The position numbers and the translations under genes are program-made. The notes under the pieces were generated by a model. That model was not told the DNA's origin. It did no database searches and saw nothing but the letters and a program-made list of their open reading frames with translations. A stretch of DNA of 64,000 nt, from the NCBI GenBank assembly GCA_905250075.1, contig CAJNOP010000002.1, positions 6,065,565-6,129,564 on the forward strand. Direction: 5' to 3'. This stretch comes from Rotaria sp. Silwood1 (lineage: Eukaryota; Rotifera; Eurotatoria; Philodinida; Philodinidae). Positions 37,319 to 48,152 of the stretch are shown in pieces (within the stretch, counting starts at the first letter, position 1; each line of letters begins with the position of its first letter).

Positions 37319-37724
37319 TATTCATTTCGTTTATATCTATGTATTTATATTTAGTAGCATTTCAATTTTTTTTGTTTTCTAATGGAAACAATCATTTGTT
37401 TGTCTGTTGAGATGGTTTTTATTAAACATATGAAACAAAATGCCTAGATCTTTCTCTTACTGGTTAATAATTCTCTAGGTATTGGACATTTTTTCACCAG
37501 CGTATATTTGATGAATCATATAAATACATACATATACAAAGTAGTACTAATATATACTTTACTCTACGTATTGCTATTGGTTCTAGTTTTCTGTTATCTA
37601 AATAAGAGTTCGTCAACAAGAAAAACTGTTTTTTCATTAGCAATCTAAGCGTATATCGTCTTCTATGAAACATCCTAAGAAATATTTATATCATTGAGAA
37701 AAAAAAACAGAAAAAGATAAAAGC

Positions 37725-40519
37725 ATGTTTTACCAGACTGTTATTACTACGAATATTATTATTGTTTTAACTTTTGTGTCCATAATTAATACTCAACATT
37801 TACCATTGTGTGATTCATTAAATGAAATTAAAAATAATGAAAATAATACGGATCATAATGAAATAAAAATTCGACGTGTACGTGCTCTTTGTGATGCTAT
37901 TTATCCATCTCGAACAATGTCGAATCATAATGAATTAGATTTAATACCAGATTTTGATTTAGCTCGAATTGATTCAGGTACATATATTCAACAATATTTA
38001 TTGATAACATTAAAATTTTGAAATTATAATTCAGACAATGATGCTAATGAAATATTAAAACGATTTCGTCGGGGTCGTGGTATGTATCAATTCGATCCAA
38101 AGAGAAAATGCCGAAGGAAAAAAATAGCGAAACAAAATTCGTTGACAATGCTTCAGACGTCATTAATTGACTCTGTTAAGAGTGGAATATGGGTATAAGT
38201 GTGGGTGTAGATGTAAGTGCAAAGAGAAGACTGATAATCAAATGCACCTCTCACACACTGACACCCACGCTGATCCACATACAGGAGCATTTAGTTTCGT
38301 CGTTAGTTTTGTTATTGAATATTTTTTATAGACTATGATCTCTTGTTGGTGTGCTTACGCATTTCTCAGTTTTTCGTATGCAATAGAACATCTGTATCTA
38401 TGCTGGTTACGTATCTCCAAATAAACTTTTTTCGCTATTTTTTCCTTGGATATTTTTTCTTTTGATAAAATTAATGCTATTCATCGTTTCGTATCAGGTG
38501 GTGGTGGTGGTGGTGGTCGTGGTGGTGGTGGTGGTGGTGGTCGTGGTGGTGGTGGTGGTGGTCGTTCAGGTGGTGGTAGTCGGTCGAGTGGCAGCCGATT
38601 CAGTAGTAGTTTTAGTAGAAGTAGTAGTAGTAGCAGTGGTTCACGGTTTTTTGGTGGTAAGACTTACTGTTTTTTTGAATACGAAAATTTTACATAAACA
38701 AAAATTTAGGCAGTCGATCTTCATCATCTAGTGGATCATCACGAATCTTCAGTCGTAAATCATAACGAAAAAATTCTTTTTTTAAATATATTTAGTTCTA
38801 TTTCATAACGTCGTTTGTTTCAGGTAGTAGTAGTGGTTCATCATCCTCATCTGGTAGTGGTTCTCGAATTTTTTCTCGTCAGTATAAAAATTAAATAAAA
38901 TAAGAAAAAAAAAGGCTGTAGTAATGAAAAAAAAACTGGTATTGATAGGTTCAACATCATCGAATACCGGTGGACAACATCGTATTCGTCAGGCAGTACG
39001 AACAATGTTTCGGCATACACCATCAGGACAAACTAGTAGAATATTTTACTTTAATTGATATGAAATATTTCTATTTTTCTTTGAAGGAATCTCATCTGGG
39101 AGTGGATTTCCAGGTACGAGCGGAAGTAAACCTGGTTTAAGTGATAAATTTCGTAAGTCGCTGACTACTTTAAGAATTAGTCGAAACAGTTCTTTTTGGT
39201 AGGACAAATTACACATGGAGGTGGCAGTGGTAGTGGATTTAATTCAAGAATAGCCGGAGGTGGATTTGGAACCGGAGGCAGTGGTAGTGGGGGTAATGTT
39301 TGGGTATATACAGTTGTTTTTAAGATGTCGATTATGTATCAATTAATATATGATTTCTATTAAGGTTCGAACAGGAAAAAAGTTTCTGCCACAAGCTGTT
39401 CGCTTTGGCAAAAGGTATTATCAACGACGAAAATATAATAAGGGCATGTATGCTGGTATAGGTTATTATGGTGGTAGTCATCATCATCCATATCCTGGAT
39501 ATTATTATCCGCATGGTACGTACAGAAAGATGATTTAACCATAGACCAATCAATTGTTTGTTCAGAAAACTATGGTTATCCACCTGTTGTTGATACTCCT
39601 CCTGAAATAATAGAGGGCAAAACGCCAACCGTTTTTTACTGTATTCAAGAAGATCTTAATACAACATTAGTTAATCAAACATTGAATGATGAAGGCTTTG
39701 GTACATGTAATGTATCAGGTATATTAGTAAAGTGCCCAATTGAAATTGAATGTAAAACAAATGAAGCTGATAATTGTTGTGAAGGTAATTATATTCATTT
39801 TTTGAAATACGATCTAAAAGAAGTAATGAAGTATGAGAATAAAAATTTAGATTCTTGCACACCGATACAGACGCTAGTGAGTAGAAAACATCAGATCTAA
39901 GCATTTTTGGACGGCGATCTGGTCGGGTACAGATCTAGGCAAGATTCAATGGACTCTACTAGTCAGAGATTCTCACAAGTCGTGAAAGATGCCCTAGATA
40001 TGTCTCTCCTTTCTATCATAATCGTTGTTAATATACCGTTAAAGATTGTAAATCAATAATGTCTCGTTCTCATGTATGAACAATGTGCTTCTTGCATTCT
40101 TTGAGAATTAATTAAAAGAATAATGAAAAAATGTGTTCCAAAAAAGATAGAATAAATCAATCTTTTGTAATTAGCAATGACAGCTACACCATGTTTCATA
40201 TTTTAATCTCTCATGAATTACGTTAACAGCTTTTATTTTATGTTGCTCCTATCTATAGGAATATAATTTAGATGAACAAGGTACACCATATTGTTGTGGT
40301 GGTCCAATACCTGAAGAATATGCCTCAATATATGGTGGTTTTGAAGATAATATGTATGATGCTGCAGGAAGTTTTAATAAAATGTATGAAATCATCAATA
40401 ATTGTTTCTATTCTATATAATAACCACTATTTGTTTTTATTAGATTGAGTATCATTACAACAACGTCTGTACTTTTAGCTACCATATGTTTTACCATATG
40501 GCACGGACGAGGACAATAA
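37725..40519 (+). CDS. Gly/Ser-rich, Cys-rich single-pass membrane protein
   Basis: Twelve exons: 37725-37977, 38035-38079, 38498-38656, 38710-38754, 38824-38877, 38949-39035, 39087-39152, 39203-39303, 39365-39515, 39566-39784, 40272-40383, 40444-40519; 455 residues. Order: signal peptide (NIIIVLTFVSII), charged region to RRGR, a Gly/Arg and Ser/Arg low-complexity region (about 100-270), a basic Tyr/Gly/His segment (YYQRRKY, GIGYYGG, HHHPYPGYYYPH), a Cys-rich module, then a C-terminal membrane helix (SVLLATICFTIW) with a five-residue tail. The Cys module has eight Cys spaced as VFYC, FGTC, LVKC, IEC, NCC and PYCC, reminiscent of the CX module of nematode surface proteins; that link is tentative. 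Introns 1-7 are all phase 1, so exons 2-7 are symmetric. Exon 11 begins at the second of two AGs because the first gives a stop. No known function. Confidence 0.75.
38165..38290. repeat. GT-rich / CA-rich hairpin in intron 2 of the Gly-rich gene
   Basis: GTGTGGGTGTAGATGTAAGTGCA on the left pairs imperfectly with the complement of TGCACCTCTCACACACTGACACCCACG on the right. The pattern TGCAAA.AGAAGA next to the turn also occurs inside the piggyBac-type element at 47752-48152, so the two hairpins may share an origin. Non-coding. Confidence 0.45.
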
Positions 40520-40777
40520 AATAGATCCCGCTAACATTTATATACATTTCGTGCATGATATTTATACATTATGCTTGTTTTACACCTTTATTTCAAATAA
40601 ATATTATATGATTTTCCTTTTTTTCCCGATATAATTCAATTATTGTGTTTTTTTAAACAAAAAAAAAATTAATTTCTTTCATTTAATATGCACAACATAA
40701 AAGAATGAAAAAAATAAAGTAGAATTTGTACCACGAATTTAATCGACTCAATCGATGTTGATAGTTTTTTTTTTAAT

Positions 40778-41113
40778 TTAATTAGTATTTTTATTGTTGA
40801 CAAGAGTGTATGGTAAACCATATAAAGATAAAAGAAAATCACTTTTGCGTTTGACATATGTGTTTTCCTTTGGATAAAATTTTATATGATTTTTTTCATT
40901 GCCTTGATCATCATTAAAATGAAATTGACGAAGTTGAGAAGGTGGTATATTTTTATAATTCTTAAAAGAACATACATATATATATTTATTTATTTATCTT
41001 TCTTCATAAATTAATCTCTTAACCTGATGAATTATTCGACTTTCAACCTTATTTAAATATAAAATCGACATAACGAAAAAGAGAGCCATTAATGAGCAAA
41101 TTAATTTTGACAT
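40778..41113 (-). CDS. Short secreted peptide precursor, neuropeptide-like
   Basis: Two exons, 41113-41024 and 40960-40778, joined in phase 0 through a 63-bp intron (donor GTTAAG, acceptor CTTTTAAG); 90 residues. The N-terminus is a clear signal peptide: Lys3, then a hydrophobic core LICSLMALFFVMSILYL, with probable cleavage near residues 22-25. The middle is hydrophilic and has no Cys. A Lys-Arg-Lys processing site lies at 67-69 (TYVKRK), followed by SDFLLSLYGLPYTL and a polar tail NNKNTN to the stop. Size, leader, dibasic site and one C-terminal peptide are the plan of a prohormone. I do not recognise the peptide family, and the Gly78 is not next to a basic site, so amidation is not predicted. 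A 3' splice site (TTTGTAG) lies 37 bases upstream of the ATG. It converges tail to tail with the Gly-rich gene, 258 bp away. Confidence 0.62.
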
Positions 41114-41159
41114 CTTGATAATAAATGCTTTTGTAAGATAAAGAATAAGCCTACAAATA

Positions 41160-44100
41160 AAATAAATCACAGTTATATTTTCTGTTTTTATCAAAAAAAT
41201 ACTTTTGCCTTCAATATGAAACATTCCAATAAAAAAAGTCAAGTAGAGCAAATGTGAAAAGATTAAAAGAAAAGATTGATTTGCTCTTCCTTAAACCACA
41301 TATATAGAACATAATTGATCAACGAAGGAATAAATATCCTTTCTAGCTTATTTTCATCTTTACTCAAAAATAAAAAAAATTCACAATACCTTTGTCTCTA
41401 GTTCACCTACCGTCAATAATGTTTTTCTTTCGATGAATTAATCAGAGAAAAACTCCTTGAAAACATTCGCTTTATATTCAACTTCCAAAGTAATTTTATC
41501 TAATAAAGTTTGATTTACAGTGAGGATACAAACTGTCTATCTTATTTTTCCCAATTTAAATGACAATAATATGTCAAAGTACGTTTTTTTTTGACGCAAA
41601 TTACTAAGAAATTGTTTGATTTACGAGTTATTCTAGGTTCAGAAACAGCTATTCATATGATATGCACCCAAATTCCATTTATATCTATCACTAAAAAAAG
41701 AAAGATGAATAGAAGAAGGAGAGAAAGAGAGAGTGAAATAAAAGAAAAAATAACATATAATCTCTTTTAATATTCCAATTGAAATCATTATAATACAATT
41801 AAAGACTTTAGTGTCGTTTTTCATTTTCTAATTCATTGGAACATATGCCAATAGCATGCAATGAGAGTCAAAGGACAAGATTCTTGATATTATACTCTCA
41901 GCTTTTTCTATTGTAGTTAGTAAAAATGAATTAATTGTTGATGATGACTTATGTCACGCAGATGTTCATTTAATGATATATTAACAATAATAACTATGTT
42001 AAAGTCAACAAGTATCATTTTGCAATTTAAAATAAAATCTAAAGATTCATATACATTTTATTTCCGAAAAGAAAAAAAAAAGAATAATGTTAAATCTTAA
42101 AAAATGAGTATTTACAATCAACAAAAAAAAACAAAATTATTCTTTATGTTGAGCGGATATAGTTTTGCTAATGAGAAAATCATATCGACGTTGTTAATTA
42201 ATTGTTTGACTTAATTTATTTTTTATATTTCATTCATAATCAGTTATTTTATTTTTTTTTCTTGTCCGAATTATTTCAATTTAAGATTCAATCGGTATGC
42301 GAAAATTTAAAGACTATATACAACTATCAAATACTAGCATTATGTTCGAGCCTACACTTCAGCTGTGCATCATACTTGACTAACTCGGCGCTATTTTGTG
42401 TATATATATATCAAGTTATTCGTTTGCTGATGTTCTGTACATTTATCTACATAGCTCTAAATTGTAATCATCGCTCATACTTCATTTTATCTTGACTCAT
42501 TGTTTTATGTACTTTATTATAGTTGCTTTTTTTATAAGTTGTCTATATCAGCAGTATGTACTCTTAGATCTTACTATAGATAAAGCGTAAAATAAATGAC
42601 AAATAATTAAAAAAAATGATCATTAGAGACTATGATAAAATCAAGTGCAAGGTCAAATTAAAATTTTATATTACTTATGTATATATATTAGTGTAAATTT
42701 GCTCAGAATTTTCTTTCTCGGGCATTTAATTGCAACTAAAGATGTTTATCATTGACTGATTCTAGTAAACAAATAATATATACGAAGATATTTTGTCTTA
42801 TATAATATCATATGTCGATAATTTGCTAGAAGTTTACTCAATTGTATAGTAATCATCTTTAGTTTATCTTAAAATGAATAAGAAATTACTATTTGGTATA
42901 CTTAAAAAAACATAGTAATAATATACGAAAGCTGGAAGCGTATGAAACAACAATTTCAATCTTTCTTTCCTGTAGGAACAGTAGTATTCATAGGATACGA
43001 TTAAAGGTGTGCGGAACCAATGTAGTTCTGGGTCCAGATTCTGGTCATGATTCTAGTCCAAGGCCGGTCCTAACAACTTCTCTTCTAGTAGTCCTGGTGA
43101 TTTTAGTTTTTCAGTTTCCGGTCTAGAAAAAACTATTCCACAATTTATTCGTAATACATCTAAAATAATTCTTCAATACTCTTTTTTTTTTGATTTATTT
43201 AATAGATGACTAGTACTTCTTTGAGTCATCGCTGTTGAATTATATTCTGATTCATATGATTTATAAGATAATATGCTGTAAACAATTAAATATTTTACTA
43301 TAAACTTGAGTCTCGTTCGCGGCAACTTTTTTCTCGTAGTTCTGGTTCCAGTTTTCAGCAACAACTCATTTCCCGCGCCTGAGTTCCACATTATATATGT
43401 GATTGCAAAGTAATATATGTATGCTGTACATAGACACTTTTGAAGTATGTATAAACAAGGTTTCATAATAATATAATAACCAGCTTTTTTTTTTTATAAA
43501 GTGAGATTTACTAATCTATTGAATAAATACTAAATTTCATCTCAATTTATTTATGTATACCTCTCGTCTTTCTTATTTGATAAGCAATACTACGGAATAT
43601 ATAGCAAAAAGAGACTTGCGTAGAAGCATTCAGAAATAAGAAAGATTTTCTTTTTTGTTTTATTTGTCCTATTGATAAAATGAATTATTTAAAGTTGAAT
43701 ATGTCAACTATTGAAGTATTGAGAGATTCTTAAAAAAATGTGTTATTTTTACTTTTATTTTACTTTAATTGTTAATAAAAACTATTAACACATAAAACAT
43801 ATTCAATATGATAATTTAATTACTCAATATAATACTTGTTATTTTGCCCATTGTCACCAATACAAAGAAAAGAATAGTCAAACTCAAGGCAATACTATTT
43901 TGTAAACAATAGAACATGGCAGAATTACGAGACAAAAGACATTTATCAAAAATCTCTGTGTACAAATTAAGTTATAGTTCACGATGATTTCATAAGAAAA
44001 TTATAACAAAACATTCTTCAAACAATACAGTAAATGTATAACAGTACATGATAGATACTTTTATAATCGTTTTCTTGCATCTGTTATATAATCATATAAA

Positions 44101-44860
44101 AATTAAACTATACAAATATTGCGACAATGTCAATATGTCATTTCTGCAATGACTGATTTCATTAGATTGTAAGAATATTTCGAAAACAATTTCAATACTA
44201 ATAAATCATTATACTGAAAAAATCGACTAATATTTCTTGTTATAGAACATATTTATATCAAATCCAGTCAATTTTTGACCATTAGTTATTAATATAAAAA
44301 ATAAAACGTTTTAGTCTTCATTCACTAAGTTTTATTAATTTCAAAATTATACTTAATGAAAACATGAATTTACAAAAGAACATTGTTGAGAATTTCTTCT
44401 TCTCCTGTTTCACTGTAACAAGAGTCATTTTTCATTATCATTTCTAAATATAACTTCCCGACTTTTCTTCTTACTATATTAACCAATTTAGTAAAAGTTT
44501 ATGTTATGAATTGAGCATAGAAAAAAACGTATGTTTGTACTTTTTTTTCTTTCTTCTTTCAACCAAAAACATAAATATTCTATTCAAATTGCTTTATACA
44601 TTGTCAAACAATGTTTTATTGATATGTCGAAAATACAAGATTGTCATAGTATAGAAAAGTATCGAGTTTGTCAGTTAATTATTCTTTTTCATTTTTATGT
44701 ATAAAGAGAAGTAGGTCTTTTGGTCGATCTATCATTCTTTCTTTTCTTTTTTTTTTTTCTTCCCAACACATATTCTTGTTTCTTCTTATGACCGACTCGT
44801 TGTTGCCTGCTTCCGTCGAGTCAAACTTTTTTTTTTTTTTTACATGTCGTTCTTGCTGCC
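41160..44860. other. Intergenic, no gene recognised
   Basis: AT-rich with one repeat copy (43000-43410, listed separately). Both strands were read; open frames are Phe/Ile/Tyr-rich low-complexity translations with no matching splice partners. The last 200 bases become T/C-rich toward NFYA. Confidence 0.45.
43000..43410 (+). repeat. Second copy of the kinase-intron repeat
   Basis: Aligns in the same orientation to 18170-18560: GAAAAAACTATTCCACAATTT, TTCTTCAATACTC, TTGATTTATTTAATAG, TTTGAGTCATC, then AGTTCTGGTTCCAG and CTGAGTTCC. Short GGTCC/CCAGATTCTGG motifs recur. The class is unknown. Confidence 0.5.
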
Positions 44861-44981
44861 GATGTTATACATTAAACGAGTGCACTCGCTTTACTACCGA
44901 CGACGAAGCTGTCGGGGTGCGATAGAGAATCATACAGAACGAAAGAGAAAAAATGAAGAAAAGCAAACTAAAACCCATCGA

Positions 44982-45141
44982 CCAATTATATACCCTTACA
45001 CATACACATTTCATTGTTAACGACGTCGTTTCTTTTTTTTTTTCTTCTCTCTCCTTCTCCGTGTTACCGGCTGGTGGAAACTTAACCAAATTGTGCGCCA
45101 ATAGTGAAAATCTCGCTCTAGTTGGACCATTTGCGACCAAT
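44982..45141. promoter_or_regulatory. Three CCAAT boxes in front of NFYA
   Basis: CCAAT occurs at 44982-44986 (followed directly by TATATAC), at 45098-45102 and at 45137-45141, all on the plus strand. The last two are 39 bases apart, similar to the helical spacing of paired CCAAT boxes. NF-Y itself binds CCAAT, so autoregulation is possible. Binding is inferred only. Confidence 0.4.
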
Positions 45142-45262
45142 GTAAGTAGCAACGAAGCTCGGGTTGGTTGTCCGATTCCCACCAGTTGATTTTGAGACAG
45201 AGAGAAGAGAAAAAAAAACAGAACATAACATACATTGAAAAAAAAAAAACATAAAAATAAAA

Positions 45263-45336
45263 ATGACATCAGGAAATTCTTATTGTGATGCGATATTGAC
45301 AATAATGAAATATCATCCAAAATCATTTTCAATGAG
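45263..45336 (+). other. Upstream open reading frame in the NFYA leader
   Basis: An ATG at 45263 opens 24 codons to a GTATAT donor at 45337. If spliced to the acceptor at 45445 the frame continues, out of frame, past the NFYA start codon and ends inside exon 1. A transcript that instead receives a spliced leader at 45445 would lack it. Confidence 0.35.
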
Positions 45337-45460
45337 GTATATTCGAGAATAAAAACGAAAAAAAAAATAAAGCTTTTTAGAATTTTTGTATTTTATCTAT
45401 AAAATTTTCATTTGTTTTTTTTTATCTTATTTCTTCTTTGAATAGTCCGTTTAAACAAAA

Positions 45461-46432
45461 ATGGATTCATCTGGTTCTCAACAAAATTCATCAGGAACTA
45501 CAAGTGGAAATGTTATTACATTAAATAATAATGATTTAATGCAACAACGAACAACTCTTGGAAATGGACAACAGGTATTTTAAACAACAAATCAATATAT
45601 TAATATTATTATTTTTTCTTCATATTAAGATTATTCTTAAAACAAGTGGATCACCAACATCAACAGCATTACCACAGGGACAAATTCTTCAAACAGCTGA
45701 TGGACAATTAATTATATTACAAAGTGCTGAACAATCACATACACAACAACCACAATATGTTCAAGTTGGTGGACAAAGTAAAAACAATGAACATTAAATT
45801 ATTAACATATTTAATTTATCTCTTTTTATTTTTTTTTGTTATAGTTTTACAATTAAGTAGTGTTCAAACACAACAACCACAAACAATAACTATTCCAGCT
45901 GGTGCTCTTCAACTTGGTGGTAATGGACAACAAATTGTACAATTAACAACACCAACTAAAACACAAAATGCACCACAAAATGGAACTGTTATTATGGTAA
46001 ATAACCAAAAAAGAAAAACGTTTTTTTTTTTTTTCAATTTTAATATTTTGATTAATAGATGGTACCGGGTAATACAGGACAATTACAAGCTGTTCAAATG
46101 CAAACAAGTGGTTTAACATCAACAACAGCACCAACACAATCAAATGTTCAATCTGAACCAACAGAAGAAGAACCATTATATGTAAATGCTAAACAATATA
46201 ATCGAATATTAAAACGACGTGCTGCTCGTGCTAAACTGGAAGCTGAAGGACGAATTCCACGTGAACGTAAAGTATGACAAAAAAATTTGTCAAGTTTTAT
46301 TATTAAAATTATAAATGTTTTTTTTTTTTTTTTTAGCGTAAATTTCTTCATGAATCGCGTCATCGACATGCAATGAATCGTGTTCGTGGTGCCGGTGGTC
46401 GTTTTGCTCCAGGATCAAAACAAAAAGCATAG
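45461..46432 (+). CDS. NFYA: Nuclear transcription factor Y subunit alpha
   Basis: Five exons: 45461-45574, 45630-45777, 45845-45996, 46059-46271, 46337-46432; 240 residues. Residues 1-170 are the Gln/Thr/Ser-rich activation region, with repeats such as QTADGQLIILQSA and GQQIVQL. The conserved core follows: the A1 helix that binds the NF-YB/NF-YC dimer (EEPLYVNAKQYNRILKRRAA, from about 175) and the A2 CCAAT-contacting segment (LHESRHRHAM...RGAGGRF, about 213-233). The protein ends ten residues later, shorter than vertebrate NFYA. The junction of exons 4 and 5 reads RERK then RKFLHES, one residue more than the RERRKYLHES type of linker. The 3' splice site TTTGAATAG lies 15 bases upstream of the ATG. 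NF-Y activates many CCAAT promoters. Confidence 0.95.
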
Positions 46433-47751
46433 AAGAAAACAAAAAAGAACTTCTAATTATTAAACTATTCTTTAATTTTCATGTTATGCTTTATATAAAT
46501 ATATATGTGTGTATATGCGTATGAATTTTTTTCTTGGTTTCTTTTTTGCTGTCTGTCTGAATGCGCCTGTGTTGTGTATATTGTAAAGTCAGACAAACAA
46601 AAAAAAAACGAGTCGATATTATTTTACTCGTGAAATGTTTATTTCTCCATGTTTTTTTTTTTGTAGACATCTAATTGACTGCATTGAGAGAGAGAGAGAA
46701 AAAAAAAGATAACAGGACAAACAGATTTGTTGTTTGTTTTGTTTTTCTTCTCGTTGATTCATTTTCTTTTGTTGTTTTGTGGATATTTTGTTGAAACAAA
46801 GAAAAGAAAGTAAGCAAGAATTAAATAAATAAAGAACGAAAAAAAAAACAAAGTTTTTTTTTATGATGAGGATGAGACTTTATTAGAATAGACGATACTT
46901 TGTTCAATACTCGAATTAAATTTTAAAAATGAAGTGTTGCATAAACGTTTATTAAATGAATAAATGATAGTATTGCAAAATCTAAAAGCTTATTATATAA
47001 ACAATAAACAAAAGAGAAAGAAAATCATTTATTATAAATGTTCTGCTTTGCTTCAGTGTTATCAATATATGATATGAACAACAATTAACTTCGAGTTTCT
47101 TTTATTTGATAATTGATACGTGAAACATATTGATGATACGTTATCAGTATTATAACGTTATACAGTATTTTGTTTGAATTATGAATGTGAATTAAAACTT
47201 CAAACAAAACTTAAGTTTAAATGAACAATATAAGACAGTTAATGGTTTCTAATGAATGATAAAAGTCATGATTTGTTCATAATGAAATAAACTAAATGCA
47301 GATGATTTTACATGTAAAACGTTAGTTATAAATTTAAATATACAATAAAAATAAATAATAAAATTCATTTTTTCATGTAATATAATTAGACATGTTCACT
47401 AGAGACTGTTATTTTGTATGTAATTAATGCTATAAATTATGTTTTAATACTAAATCTGAACTCTTTAAGATCAAAGATCGATACATCAATAACATTCTCA
47501 TAAATATAATAAACAGATAATTATTATGTATGAACTAGTAGAATTGTGTATAAATTTAACTAACTTCGCACATATTTAAGATACATGTCAATCAGCTTAT
47601 TTTCATATTGTATTACATGAAATATATGTTAACTATTTAATATTAACATTATTTACTGTGAACATTTAACATTTTCTAATCTTTATATAAGTATGAAAAG
47701 GCTGATGTCAATATGTATTGATCAATTATCAATAATTAATTCAAGTCTTAA
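46433..47751. other. NFYA 3' UTR and intergenic DNA
   Basis: TA/TG tracts (46495-46520), a GA repeat (46685-46700) and AT-rich DNA. No gene seen. Confidence 0.45.
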
Positions 47752-48152
47752 CCCCTTGGGGACGGGATTACTGTAGCCGGAAAGAAATGAAACTTTTTGA
47801 AATACTTAACAAGACATTTATTTGCAAATATAGGGTGTGGTTGTAGGATGTAGATGTGTGAGTGAGTGTGAATGCAGGAGTAAGTTTGGGCGTGGGTACG
47901 GGTGCGTTGTGGCTGTTGCTGTATGTGTGGGCGTGACTGCAAAAAGAAGAACATCCACACTCCACACCCACACCCACACCTACAGCCGGAGCCAGAGCCA
48001 CATCCAACCACACCCACACTCGCATTAGAAATTATAAATCTATGATCTATACTGTCATTTCTGCCATTAGAGTCTCGTTAGATATTTGCTTAGGTCAGAT
48101 ACTGATTGAATTAGAATCAAAGCACACGTATGTGCTTCCCGTCCCCAAAGTG
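47752..48152. mobile_element. piggyBac-type MITE flanked by TTAA
   Basis: The left end reads TTAA-CCCCTTGGGGACGGGA (TTAA at 47748-47751). The complement of the right end reads TTAA-CACTTTGGGGACGGGA (TTAA at 48153-48156). A TTAA target duplication next to CCCTTTG-like inverted ends is the signature of the piggyBac superfamily. The element is about 400 bases and has no transposase frame, so it is non-autonomous. Inside, a GT/GGGTG-rich half (47830-47935) pairs with a CACCC-rich half (47955-48022) to form a long imperfect hairpin, and a small palindrome GCACACGTATGTGC sits near the right end. Confidence 0.8.

Noticed and set aside
41128..41151. 5' leader of the peptide gene (minus strand) starts GGCTTATT..., reminiscent of a rotifer spliced leader as I remember it
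   Set aside because: The leader sequence is from memory and the match is partial; it cannot be verified here.
44868..45332. Overlapping open frames on both strands upstream of NFYA
   Set aside because: They cover a T/C-rich promoter-like region and lack splice continuity with any gene.
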